Position numbers and translations under genes: made by a program. Below the pieces are notes generated by a model that did not search any database, was not told the origin of the DNA, and saw nothing but the letters and a program-made list of their open reading frames with translations. A stretch of 48,077 bases of DNA from positions 1 to 48,077 of the forward strand of contig NZ_CALHVI010000041.1 in assembly GCF_938039215.1 (NCBI RefSeq), written 5' to 3'. Within the stretch, counting starts at the first letter, position 1. The number at the start of each line of letters is the position of its first letter. This DNA comes from an uncultured Porphyromonas sp. (GTDB taxonomy: Bacteria; Bacteroidota; Bacteroidia; Bacteroidales; Porphyromonadaceae). Positions 33,694 to 41,157 of the stretch are shown here, one piece after another.

Positions 33694-34110
33694 TTATTCC
33701 TTCTTTCCGTTTATAAAGGCAGAGACAATACCAGCTATAGAGAGCGTACTAAAGAGCCCCGCTAGCCAAGGCTTGTCCAAGTAAAGAGCCCATGCGGTGA
33801 TCGCTAAGAATACGAGGAGCGAAAGGAATGCAAAGACCTGTCCGAGCAGACGCTCAGTATGCCCTCGCTTATTATCCCGAGCCAGAAGATCTACACTCTG
33901 ACGTGCCACCTCATGTCTGAAGCTTCGCTCTTCGTCTGTGATCCGTTGAAAATAAGAGACGAGTCCCGAATCAACCTCTTGATACTTAGCCAGCTCATCA
34001 GCAGAGGGCATGGGATTATTATCAATGACAATATGCTCTTCACTGAGCGTCCCTACGGCATCTGGACGCTGGAGGGTAGCGTTCGTGCGCTTGACACTAT
34101 TCTTGCCCAT
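33694..34110 (-). CDS. DUF2335 family membrane protein
   Basis: 138 residues. The N-terminal soluble half includes PMPSADELAKYQEVDSGLV and a conserved-looking helix (ITDEERSFRHEVARQ), followed by two hydrophobic segments near the C-terminus (about 93-110 and 114-132). This matches the DUF2335 pattern, a family of predicted membrane proteins often found with mobile or accessory genes; no function is established. It overlaps the upstream small gene by 14 nt, so they form one transcript. Confidence 0.72.
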   Translation of the reverse strand: MGKNSVKRTNATLQRPDAVGTLSEEHIVIDNNPMPSADELAKYQEVDSGLVSYFQRITDEERSFRHEVARQSVDLLARDNKRGHTERLLGQVFAFLSLLVFLAITAWALYLDKPWLAGLFSTLSIAGIVSAFINGKKE

Positions 34111-34309
34111 AGCTCATCCGTATCTTCTGCCAAGCTCTACCCATATCACCCTGAACAGCCTGCCAGTCACTAGCTAGGCGCTCCCGATCACTCATAGTAC
34201 GGTAGCTTTCGACAAGCTTCTCTAGCCTCTCGATCTCGGGATCCCGTCTACGCATAGGCGGATTGAATATGGAGGTGAACCCCTCTAGGAAAATACGCAG
34301 TGCACACAT
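34097..34309 (-). CDS. small charged protein upstream of DUF2335 gene
   Basis: 70 residues from MCALRIFLEGFTSIF. A longer frame to 34435 is open, but the extension runs through the promoter motif, so I prefer this start 28 nt downstream of the -7 box. It has a short hydrophobic N-terminus, then a charged helical region (RRRDPEIERLEKLVESYRTM). I do not recognise it. The 14-nt overlap with the DUF2335 gene suggests the two act together. Confidence 0.65.
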   Translation of the reverse strand: MCALRIFLEGFTSIFNPPMRRRDPEIERLEKLVESYRTMSDRERLASDWQAVQGDMGRAWQKIRMSYGQE

Positions 34310-34336
34310 AGCTAATCCTTGATTGTATGAGCTATA

Positions 34337-34344
34337 CAAAGATA
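34337..34344 (-). promoter_or_regulatory. promoter of DUF2335 pair (-7 box TATCTTTG)
   Basis: An exact TAnnTTTG match on the minus strand, 28 nt ahead of the chosen start. A TTG at the -33 position is poorly spaced. Confidence 0.55.
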
Positions 34345-34490
34345 GCACTTTCCCCACACCTATGCAGACAAGTCCAGCTGAGACAGAGCATATCCCCCGA
34401 AGGAAGCCCAACAAAACCCGCTGCATAGACCTCAAGTTTGAACAAATACTTTCCTCTTAATCACAAGCGATACTCAAGGAAGACAAGAGG

Positions 34491-34538
34491 CAAAAAGTGA
34501 CAGCGCCCCTCCGCCACAAGGTAGGCAGAGGGGCGCTG
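34491..34538 (-). terminator. terminator of barrel-protein gene
   Basis: A perfect 11-bp stem (34501-34511 with 34528-34538) is followed by TCACTTTTTG on the minus strand, 20 nt after the stop. Confidence 0.85.
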
Positions 34539-34557
34539 TGATGCTGCTGGGGCTACA

Positions 34558-35145
34558 CTACAGGCGGAAGCCGTAGCTAACACTCCACACGATCGGATAC
34601 TCCTTGTCCTTCAGCGTGCTCTCCCAACGACTTTTCGTCCCCGACTCATACCGTGACCACCAGGCACTAACCCCGACAGAGAGGCCAAGATAGCTTGACT
34701 CCCCGACACCGAAGACCCAGCCAATGGTAGGCGCGACTGCGTAGCTCTCTCTGGAAGACTCATACCAATAAGAAGTGTCTTTACGGCGGACACGTTCAGG
34801 CTCGAGCAAGGTCCATCGAGGGAGTACGACCAAACCTAAGAGTCCGACATAACCACCCGTACAGAAGCCAGCCCTCGACGATTCTCCAGAGAAGTAATAA
34901 CGAGGACCAAACTCCGCCGCAGGAATAAGCCCTAGAAAGGAGAGCTTCTTATCTTCTATTGACAGAGCAGGCACAAGCCCCGCACGAGCGCCCACACTGA
35001 AGTGCTGCCCAAGTGGGTGCTCGTAGTAGACACCATTAAATGTACCCAGTTGGAGGCCGAAGGCGGGGCTGACCACCTCCTGAGCCTTAGCGACATGGAG
35101 CGACAAAGCGAGGAGCGCTCCAGCAGCAAATAGTTTTGTTTGCAT
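34558..35145 (-). CDS. predicted outer-membrane beta-barrel protein
   Basis: 195 residues. A cleavable signal peptide (to about AKA-22) is followed by alternating amphipathic strands rich in Gly and aromatics (GVYYEHPLGQHFSVGARAG, PRYYFSG, YVGLLGLV, YLGLSVGVSAWW) and a C-terminal YGFRL. No family can be named. It is monocistronic. It is preceded by the 428-nt divergent gap to the HD phosphohydrolase, which contains repeat copy B. Confidence 0.7.
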   Translation of the reverse strand: MQTKLFAAGALLALSLHVAKAQEVVSPAFGLQLGTFNGVYYEHPLGQHFSVGARAGLVPALSIEDKKLSFLGLIPAAEFGPRYYFSGESSRAGFCTGGYVGLLGLVVLPRWTLLEPERVRRKDTSYWYESSRESYAVAPTIGWVFGVGESSYLGLSVGVSAWWSRYESGTKSRWESTLKDKEYPIVWSVSYGFRL

Positions 35146-35321
35146 ACGCCTATCCTACTTATGATTCTTACTTAGATCAATGAGGCCTCTTCCCAGGCAG
35201 AAGTGAGCAGGTTTACCTCCTCCTTCAGTTCAAGCCTTCTGACAGGTAAAGGTAATAAAATAGCAGTCTAGACACGATCCAGCACAAGCCTCTCCAAGCG
35301 CCCCTCCCAGCGGGGCAAAAT

Positions 35322-35413
35322 AAAACCTACGGTAGGTCGCCTCAGCGACCCACGGTAGGTCGTCGAGGCGACCCACAGTAGGTTTTCCCGACGACCTACC
35401 GTAGGTTCCTTTT
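35322..35413. repeat. three-way-junction intergenic repeat, copy B
   Basis: The 65-nt core (35322-35386) has an outer stem AAAACCTAC/GTAGGTTTT (35322-35330 with 35378-35386), hairpin 1 (35332-35339 with 35346-35353, loop cctcag) and hairpin 2 (35355-35362 with 35369-35376, loop tcgagg). Unpaired bases lie at 35331, 35354 and 35377. A 5-nt spacer then leads to the fourth module (35392-35413). On the minus strand all stem differences are G-U wobbles. The rest of 35146-35533 holds no supportable gene. Confidence 0.93.
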
Positions 35414-35533
35414 CGGGGTCTCCAGAGAGCCCTTTCTAAGCGGGTTTGTAGAGGGCCCAATTTGGAGCAGAACGCTCGTTCTCTTGAGAGCTAAAGGAGA
35501 GCCGATCAAGGCGCACCAAGTCAGTGCGTTTCC

Positions 35534-35550
35534 CCTTTTCGCTATCTTTG
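35534..35550 (+). promoter_or_regulatory. promoter of HD phosphohydrolase-aroK
   Basis: The 17-mer CCTTTTCGCTATCTTTG, containing the -7 box TATCTTTG (35543-35550), is identical to the one before ilvE (12594-12610). It lies 23 nt upstream of the start codon. Confidence 0.7.
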
Positions 35551-35573
35551 TGTAAAGCAATAGTTTAGAAGAC

Positions 35574-37631
35574 ATGAATCTACCCTCCATCAAGAAGCTC
35601 CTTCTGAGCCGAGGCGCACGAGTACTACTGACCTTCGTTGTAGCGGCACTTGTCGTCATGCTACTAGCCCCAAGAGACAGAAGCTTCCAATATACCTTCA
35701 GCAGCGGCAAGCCTTGGGCTTATGACCTCGTCACAGCTCCGTACGACTTCCCCATCTACAAGTCTAGCGAACAGCTACGCATGGAGCAGGACAGCATCCG
35801 TCAGGAGACACTACCCGTCTATACCTACGATGCCGACCTCCTTCCCCGCAAGCTCAACCAGCTCCACGATACCTACGAGAAGCGATTCACCACGACGATC
35901 CCCCGAGCTTACTATGACTTCCTCAAGGAAGAGCTACGACAGTTCTACACCAACGGGATTATCCAAGCCTCTAACCTCAGCACACTGAAGGAAGCTGGGC
36001 TTCTAGAGGTCAACCTCCTTGGTGCGGACAACGTCTTAGCCCGCAAACCCATCACCCAATTCTATAGCTTAAAGGAAGTTTATGATCTGATCTTCGACCA
36101 TGCGTCGAAGGCTGGACTGCAGCGGGACGAACTGCAGAAGATGAGCGTCGCCTCCTACCTCGAAGACAACATTCGCTACGACAAGGAGTATTCGGCCAAG
36201 CTCCTTGATGATGCTCTGGGACGCTTATCCTCTTCGTCGGGACTCGTCCAGCAGGGCGAACGAATCATCGACCGAGGAGAGATCGTCACCCCCTATATAT
36301 ATAATGTACTCCGATCGCTACGCATCGAGCAGGTCGAGCGAATGGGCGGCGAGACGCAGTCGATCTTCAATCTCGGGCTGCTACTCTACTGCGGACTGCT
36401 CTTCGGTGTGCTTGCCAGCTACCTCCTCCTCTTCTGCAAGAGCTTCTTGACCCAGCCGAAGAACCTCCTGCTCCTGCTGGTACTCATGCTGAGCTTCATC
36501 GTGATGACGGAGCTCCAAGCTAGTACGGGACTCTTCCCCACTCAGGTCATCCCCTACGTGATGTTCCTCTTGCTTCTGCGCATCTTCTTCGGTAGCCACC
36601 TTGCGCTCAATGCCTACCTCATCACGATCCTTACCGCAGCTTACTTCGTTCCTTCAGAGCCCCTAGCCTTCATCTTCATCCAGATCACAGCGGGCTTCAC
36701 AGCGCTCTTCTCCCTGCAGAGCCTCACCTCACGAGGTCAGATCATCCGAGCTGCCTTCGCCGTGTACCTCGTGTATATCGGCTCCTCGATGATCATCCAG
36801 CTGATCCACGAAGATGCTATCACCTCAGACTATTGGATCCAACTGCTCTACTACGGGATCAACCTGATCTTCCTGATGTTCTCCTACATCTTGGCCTTCG
36901 TCATCGAGCGCATCTTCGACTACGTATCCAATATCCGCCTCGTCGAGCTCAGCGATACCAATATGCCCCTACTTCAGGAGCTCTCCGAGATCGCCCCAGG
37001 CACCTTCCAGCACTCCTATCAGGTATCTATCCTGGCCACTGCTGCAGCGATGAAGATCGAAGCTGATGCCCAGCTCGTCCGTACAGGAGCGCTCTACCAC
37101 GACATCGGCAAGATGCTGCACCCCGAGTTCTTCACTGAGAATTCTCCCGTGAGCAATCCCCATCAGTTCCTCACCTACCAAGAGAGTGCACGCATGATCA
37201 TCCGCCACGTCACCGATGGCATCACGCTGGCACAGAAGCACGGACTACCCGATCCCGTCATCGAATTCATCCGCACCCATCACGGACGAAGCACCACCCG
37301 CTACTTCTACAATTCGTATGCGAATGAGCATCCCGACGAAGAGGTTGATCCCGAACCCTTCACCTACCCAGGGCCCAATCCTTATACCCGAGAGCAGGGG
37401 ATCCTCATGCTGGCAGACAGCGTAGAGGCAGCTAGTCGTAGCCTCAGCGAATACACCGAAGAAGGCATCCGTAACCTCATCGACAAGATCGTCGATAGCA
37501 TCGTCGCCGAAGGGCTACTCAACGATACCCCGCTGACCTTCCACGACATCAAGGAGACCAAGGAAGTCTTCTACCTCAAGCTTAAGACGATGTATCACGC
37601 ACGCATCGCTTACCCCGACAAGAAGAAGTAA
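35574..37631 (+). CDS. 7TM-HD phosphohydrolase, PgpH-like
   Basis: 685 residues. An N-terminal membrane segment (about 15-33) is followed by an extracytosolic HDED-type domain (about 40-260), a cluster of about seven hydrophobic segments (about 275-455) and a cytosolic HD domain (about 480-650). The HD motif is at His509-Asp510 (GALYHDIGKM), with earlier His in FQHSYQVS and later His in IRTHHGRS. Listeria PgpH with this layout hydrolyses cyclic di-AMP; the same activity here is inference. The shikimate kinase gene follows 10 nt downstream. Confidence 0.92.
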   Translation: MNLPSIKKLLLSRGARVLLTFVVAALVVMLLAPRDRSFQYTFSSGKPWAYDLVTAPYDFPIYKSSEQLRMEQDSIRQETLPVYTYDADLLPRKLNQLHDTYEKRFTTTIPRAYYDFLKEELRQFYTNGIIQASNLSTLKEAGLLEVNLLGADNVLARKPITQFYSLKEVYDLIFDHASKAGLQRDELQKMSVASYLEDNIRYDKEYSAKLLDDALGRLSSSSGLVQQGERIIDRGEIVTPYIYNVLRSLRIEQVERMGGETQSIFNLGLLLYCGLLFGVLASYLLLFCKSFLTQPKNLLLLLVLMLSFIVMTELQASTGLFPTQVIPYVMFLLLLRIFFGSHLALNAYLITILTAAYFVPSEPLAFIFIQITAGFTALFSLQSLTSRGQIIRAAFAVYLVYIGSSMIIQLIHEDAITSDYWIQLLYYGINLIFLMFSYILAFVIERIFDYVSNIRLVELSDTNMPLLQELSEIAPGTFQHSYQVSILATAAAMKIEADAQLVRTGALYHDIGKMLHPEFFTENSPVSNPHQFLTYQESARMIIRHVTDGITLAQKHGLPDPVIEFIRTHHGRSTTRYFYNSYANEHPDEEVDPEPFTYPGPNPYTREQGILMLADSVEAASRSLSEYTEEGIRNLIDKIVDSIVAEGLLNDTPLTFHDIKETKEVFYLKLKTMYHARIAYPDKKK

Positions 37632-37641
37632 GCCCACCCAC

Positions 37642-38175
37642 ATGCACTCCCCCATTTTCCTCATCGGCTTCATGGGCTCGGGCAAGAGCACCGTGGGACG
37701 GCATCTCGCCGATATCCTTGGCTTCCGATTCATTGATACCGATGTCTTCATCGAGACACGCTTCCGAGAGCGCATCACCGATATCTTTGCTAAGTATGGG
37801 GAGGAAACCTTTAGACGCAGGGAGCGCATGGCGATCGAGGAACTGATGAGCATGCCCGAGACGGTATTCGCTACCGGCGGGGGACTCCCTTGCCAAGGCG
37901 ACACGATGGACCTCCTTCTTGAGGCGGGACGCACGGTCTACCTTCGGGGATCAGTACCTATGTTAGCAGCTCGATTGGAGCTCTGTAAGCGCACCCGCCC
38001 CACCATCCGAGACAAGAGCGGTGAGGAGCTCCTCGAGTTCGTCACCAAGAGCTTAGAAGTACGGGGTCCCATCTATGATCGGGCACATTCGATCTACGAC
38101 ATCGACGAAGTAGATACCGTAGCCAAGGAGCGCCTCCTCGCCGAGGAGATCGCCCGAGACCTACAGCTCAAATAA
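37642..38175 (+). CDS. aroK: shikimate kinase
   Basis: 177 residues. It phosphorylates shikimate in aromatic amino-acid synthesis. The P-loop GFMGSGKST (9-17), the shikimate-binding Asp in FIDTDVFIE, Arg in FRRRERMA and the GGGLPC motif are present, with the lid Arg region in KRTRPTIRD. It is co-transcribed with the HD phosphohydrolase. Confidence 0.95.
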   Translation: MHSPIFLIGFMGSGKSTVGRHLADILGFRFIDTDVFIETRFRERITDIFAKYGEETFRRRERMAIEELMSMPETVFATGGGLPCQGDTMDLLLEAGRTVYLRGSVPMLAARLELCKRTRPTIRDKSGEELLEFVTKSLEVRGPIYDRAHSIYDIDEVDTVAKERLLAEEIARDLQLK

Positions 38176-38440
38176 ATTCACCCTTCCCGCTCTCCAGGGC
38201 CCTCCTCTTTTCCCTCTCCTAAACTCCCCTACACCTAGCCCTAAGCGCCCATATTCCCACCCATACACGCCTCTATCCTTAACCCTAAATACTCCTACCT
38301 CCACTGCTAGAGACCCTATTCTCAGCCCTCAAACACCTACCTCCCCTCGCTAGAGAGACCTTTCCCTCTTCTAAATTACTCCTATCCTATCTCCCCGTAA
38401 ATACTCCTCCTCCCCTACCAGCGGCAAGGCGCAACGACAA
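38176..38440. other. pyrimidine-rich intergenic tract with imperfect repeats
   Basis: About 260 nt after aroK are strongly C+T-biased on the plus strand and contain recurring phrases (taaatactcct, and cctcc followed by gctagaga at 38291-38316 and again at 38334-38360). No ORF with protein-like composition is visible. It could be decayed simple sequence or an mRNA 3' region with little structure. Confidence 0.5.
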
Positions 38441-38500
38441 GACACATCCGCCAACACAGCGACAAGACGCACAAACAAGCCCCGACGACAAACCACAAAG

Positions 38501-38541
38501 CAAGAGCGCCGAGAAGTTTCAATTACTTCTCGGCGCTCTTG
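38501..38541. terminator. strong hairpin between aroK and tRNA-Arg
   Basis: A perfect 17-bp stem (38501-38517 with 38525-38541) has a 7-nt loop. It lies 13 nt past the 3' end of the minus-strand tRNA and 325 nt past aroK, so it probably serves convergent transcripts. The T-tracts are weak on both sides. Confidence 0.75.
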
Positions 38542-38553
38542 CCTTATGGTTCG

Positions 38554-38627
38554 TGACTCCGACAGGATTCAAACCTGTAACCTTCTGATCCGTAGTCAGA
38601 TGCTCTATTCAGTTGAGCTACGGAGCC
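38554..38627 (-). tRNA. tRNA-Arg (ACG)
   Basis: 74 nt without encoded CCA. The acceptor stem GGCTCCG pairs with CGGAGTC (one G-U). D stem GCTC/GAGC, anticodon stem TCTGA/TCAGA around the loop CTACGGA (anticodon ACG) and T stem ACAGG/CCTGT are all intact. Confidence 0.96.
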
Positions 38628-38669
38628 TAATTCTAGTTATTGAAAGGGTCTCTTGGACGATTTCGGATG

Positions 38670-38677
38670 CAAAGGTA
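38670..38677 (-). promoter_or_regulatory. promoter of tRNA-Arg (-7 box TACCTTTG)
   Basis: An exact TAnnTTTG match on the minus strand, 42 nt upstream of the mature tRNA. The same TACCTTTG version precedes tRNA-Tyr/Gly. Confidence 0.6.
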
Positions 38678-38721
38678 TACTTTTTTTCTTTACTAGCCAA
38701 ACAATGGACAAGGAAACTGCA

Positions 38722-38765
38722 TAAAAAAGAAGAGGAGCATCAGGCATACAGCCTAATGCTCCTCT
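38722..38765 (-). terminator. terminator of small peptide gene
   Basis: A 10-bp stem (38731-38740 with 38756-38765) continues after one mismatch by 4 more pairs, followed by TCTTTTTTAT on the minus strand. It supports the small gene ending at 38810 as a real transcription unit. Confidence 0.85.
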
Positions 38766-38809
38766 CTAAATTCCACGTAGGACCTTCGCAGATATGGTCT
38801 ACGAACGAC

Positions 38810-38944
38810 CTACCATTCGCCCCCGTCTTCGATATCGTCGACGTTACCTTCTACAGAGAAGGTGAGCAGGAGGCTAAGATCGTTATTCAGCACGAGCTTG
38901 CTGATCTGTGGAGCTTCGTAGAGCTCCTTTTCTAGATGCTTCAT
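38810..38944 (-). CDS. 44-residue peptide of unknown function
   Basis: It starts MKHLEKELYEAPQISKLVL, continues with NNDLSLLLTFSVEGN and ends in an acidic DDIEDGGEW. An extra Met directly before would add one residue. It resembles the many short Bacteroidota ORFs with an N-terminal K-x-Y-x-x-P-x-I pattern, which lack a function. A strong terminator follows, and a 16-bp motif shared with two lipoprotein genes lies 163 nt upstream. A secreted or modified peptide is possible, but I see no maturation enzymes nearby. Confidence 0.6.
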   Translation of the reverse strand: MKHLEKELYEAPQISKLVLNNDLSLLLTFSVEGNVDDIEDGGEW

Positions 38945-39107
38945 CATTTTATTTATTTCGTTGGATTTTACTTGATAACAATTTGGCAATACCAAGACAA
39001 CATACACTATGAAAAAGGGTGCAAACTGAGAGAAGACTCCTCTAGCTAATAGCCATAAGCTGAGATGGGGAACAAGCCCTCGACTCCAATTACAACCATT
39101 TCAAGGC

Positions 39108-39123
39108 ACAAAGGAACAAAAAA
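39108..39123 (-). promoter_or_regulatory. shared upstream motif, copy 1
   Basis: The plus strand reads ACAAAGGAACAAAAAA, exactly as at 40809-40824 and 42378-42393. On the minus strand it gives TTCCTTTGT after a T-rich run, one base from the -7 consensus, so it is a likely promoter core for the small peptide gene. Confidence 0.55.
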
Positions 39124-39248
39124 AAAGCTAACAAACCAAAAACATGAACCTCATCACCTCTCCCCAACCTTCCCTAAAGAAAGCCTTCCCTTGAAGTCTA
39201 CATCGCCCCCAAGAGAGGGAAGATAAGAGAAGGAAAGAAGAGAGGAAG

Positions 39249-39274
39249 GGAGCACGGGGGCAGCCTCGTGCTCC
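39249..39274 (-). terminator. possible terminator of lipoprotein gene
   Basis: An 8-bp perfect stem (39249-39256 with 39267-39274) lies about 215 nt after the lipoprotein stop at 39489, followed by pyrimidines on the minus strand. The rest of 39124-39488 has no supportable gene. Confidence 0.35.
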
Positions 39275-39488
39275 TTCTTCCATAGGTATCCCCACACTAG
39301 GCAGGGAGATAGCAGGTGAATGGTCGATGGAAGAGAGCTTAGGAGGCTCCTCCCTCTTGGATGATCCCATTGCCTCCCTAACAGAGAGGGTCAAGAGGAG
39401 ATCCTAGTCATACTCCAGAGTTAGCACATCCGACTCTAGAGCTTTACGCTATTTTTCTGTTCGTCTTAGTAGCCTTAAGGGAGAGACC

Positions 39489-40532
39489 CTATATCTTCTT
39501 CAGACGCATAACGACATTATAGAATTTACCCTGCTTGGTAGCCTCCTGCTGCGACTTATTTTCAAGGTTAGTCCTATTATGACGCGACGGGTGAGTAGTA
39601 AGCGGACTAGATCCCGAAGCCGCATCCTTACCAAATCGAATACCACCCATACCTTCTACTCCAGTGAAGATATAGATCGTGTAGGCTGGATCATCCTTAG
39701 GTGCAGTCTCAGCACCACCTTCCGTCGCAGGACCGTTGAGTGTAATCGGCTGCCCGTCCGTAAAGGGATAGAACTTCGCCACAGAGGTCTTTGGCTTAAC
39801 TCTGAAAGTCGGCTTCGCAAACCCATTCGAAGGAGTCGTATGCAGAATCATACCAATACTTGCATAGGGACCAACGATCATACCATTGAAGAGGAGATTG
39901 TATCCATGAAGGGGATTACGAAACCTAACAGAGACAAACTGGCCAAAGAGACGGAAGCGATGCCCCTTGCTATCAAAGTCAACATCAGACCCTGAGCCGC
40001 CAGGAGTCAATCTAACCCCTTCGCTAACAAAGATCGGGTTGAACTGCGAGAGATTCATCCCATTAGTCGTGCGGACAGCCTTATTGAAAGACTCATAAGT
40101 AATGGGCTTATCATCGCCAGGATAGGTGTAATCTCCACCAATGAAGATACTGACCTTGGCATCACGGAGCTCTTCTTTGGTAAAACTCCCCACATCGACA
40201 GACCCTCTCCATGAGATCTTACCATCCACGATCGGGAGAGTTACTTCTCTAGATATCCCCTTAGTAGAAGTATAGAGACAGAGGATAGCCTTGACTGACT
40301 CCGTCTTGGCTATCTTGACAGATGTGATCTTATTCCCGCGCACATCAGCTGTAAGACTGAGACCTCGACCTTCAACATCAACAACAGGCACATCTTCACG
40401 CTCACCTTCGATATGGAGGTTGATTGAGGTTTGCTCTTGGTCATTGCCCTTGACTACAGGTTCGTCTACAACCTTAGAGCAGGCAGAGAAGGTGAGTAGA
40501 GCCACCGAGCATAGGAGTAGAAATTTCTTCAT
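39489..40532 (-). CDS. lipoprotein, paralogue 1
   Basis: 347 residues with a signal peptide and lipobox TFSAC (Cys18). I do not recognise a family. It shares its whole architecture with the gene at 41158: an N-terminal INLHIEGEREDVPVVD, a middle region with VSIFIGGDYTYPGDDKPITY, a block DVDFDSKGHRFRLFG common to both, and a C-terminal TLNGPATEG, then DPAYTIYI and IRFGKDA. The two arose by tandem duplication. The mature protein looks like a mostly beta surface lipoprotein; a fimbria-associated role is conceivable but not shown. Confidence 0.82.
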   Translation of the reverse strand: MKKFLLLCSVALLTFSACSKVVDEPVVKGNDQEQTSINLHIEGEREDVPVVDVEGRGLSLTADVRGNKITSVKIAKTESVKAILCLYTSTKGISREVTLPIVDGKISWRGSVDVGSFTKEELRDAKVSIFIGGDYTYPGDDKPITYESFNKAVRTTNGMNLSQFNPIFVSEGVRLTPGGSGSDVDFDSKGHRFRLFGQFVSVRFRNPLHGYNLLFNGMIVGPYASIGMILHTTPSNGFAKPTFRVKPKTSVAKFYPFTDGQPITLNGPATEGGAETAPKDDPAYTIYIFTGVEGMGGIRFGKDAASGSSPLTTHPSRHNRTNLENKSQQEATKQGKFYNVVMRLKKI

Positions 40533-40738
40533 ACTTTACTTCTTATTCTTCTTATTTGATACTATTTTGAGAGAGGTCACATGAGCCGAGCATGGATGAG
40601 GCTTGGGCTCTGTGAAAGAAAGAGGCCGAATAACAACCGACCCTTTCGAGGAGAGATAGACGAGGAGGGTGCTTCATGAGTAGCGACCTCTCCAGGGCAT
40701 ATATACATACGAGGCAGGGAGCATAAGCTCATGGAAGC

Positions 40739-40766
40739 ACCTCGGATTAATAACAATAAACCGAGG
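40739..40766 (-). other. hairpin in long lipoprotein leader
   Basis: An inverted repeat acctcgg/ccgaggt lies between the shared motif at 40809 and the start codon at 40532, so it would be in the 5' leader. Otherwise 40533-40808 and 40825-41063 hold nothing that I can support. Confidence 0.35.
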
Positions 40767-40808
40767 TAAAAGATCAAGTTTTCACTCCCTATTCTTCGAT
40801 TTAGAGGT

Positions 40809-40824
40809 ACAAAGGAACAAAAAA
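40809..40824 (-). promoter_or_regulatory. shared upstream motif, copy 2
   Basis: ACAAAGGAACAAAAAA on the plus strand, identical to copies 1 and 3. It lies 276 nt upstream of the lipoprotein start at 40532. Confidence 0.55.
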
Positions 40825-41059
40825 ATCCCTAAACAACAAACACAGACTACCTCTACAACAACTCTATCCTAAAGTCCTCCACCAATAAGCACCAACTCCA
40901 GAGGCAAGAGACCCGCCTTGAGACGAGAAGAAGAAAGAGAAGAGAAATGCAGGAAAGCAAACCACACCACCTTGCCTTGAGAGCAAACGACCTCTACCCT
41001 ATCATTCCGCCAACTAATAGAGCTACACTACCGAGCTACCATATTCAGAGAATGGATCA

Positions 41060-41109
41060 TAAAAGGAGAGCGAGAGCTCTGAGATCGCATGATCTCAGAG
41101 CTCTCGCTC
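41060..41109 (-). terminator. terminator of lipoprotein paralogue 2
   Basis: A perfect 19-bp stem (41068-41086 with 41091-41109) has a 4-nt loop and is followed by TCTCCTTTTATG on the minus strand, about 50 nt after the stop. It is the longest perfect hairpin in the window. Confidence 0.9.
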
Positions 41110-41157
41110 CACATTTATTGTAAGAGAGAAAGCCTACAGCAAAGGCCCTCCTAAGAT

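Noticed and set aside
33559..33765. 68-codon plus-strand ORF
   Set aside because: It crosses the DUF2335 terminator and enters that gene in antisense.
39128..39394. 88-codon minus-strand ORF downstream of the lipoprotein
   Set aside because: Low-complexity Ser/Leu/Gly-rich composition from purine-rich DNA and a hairpin; no start context.
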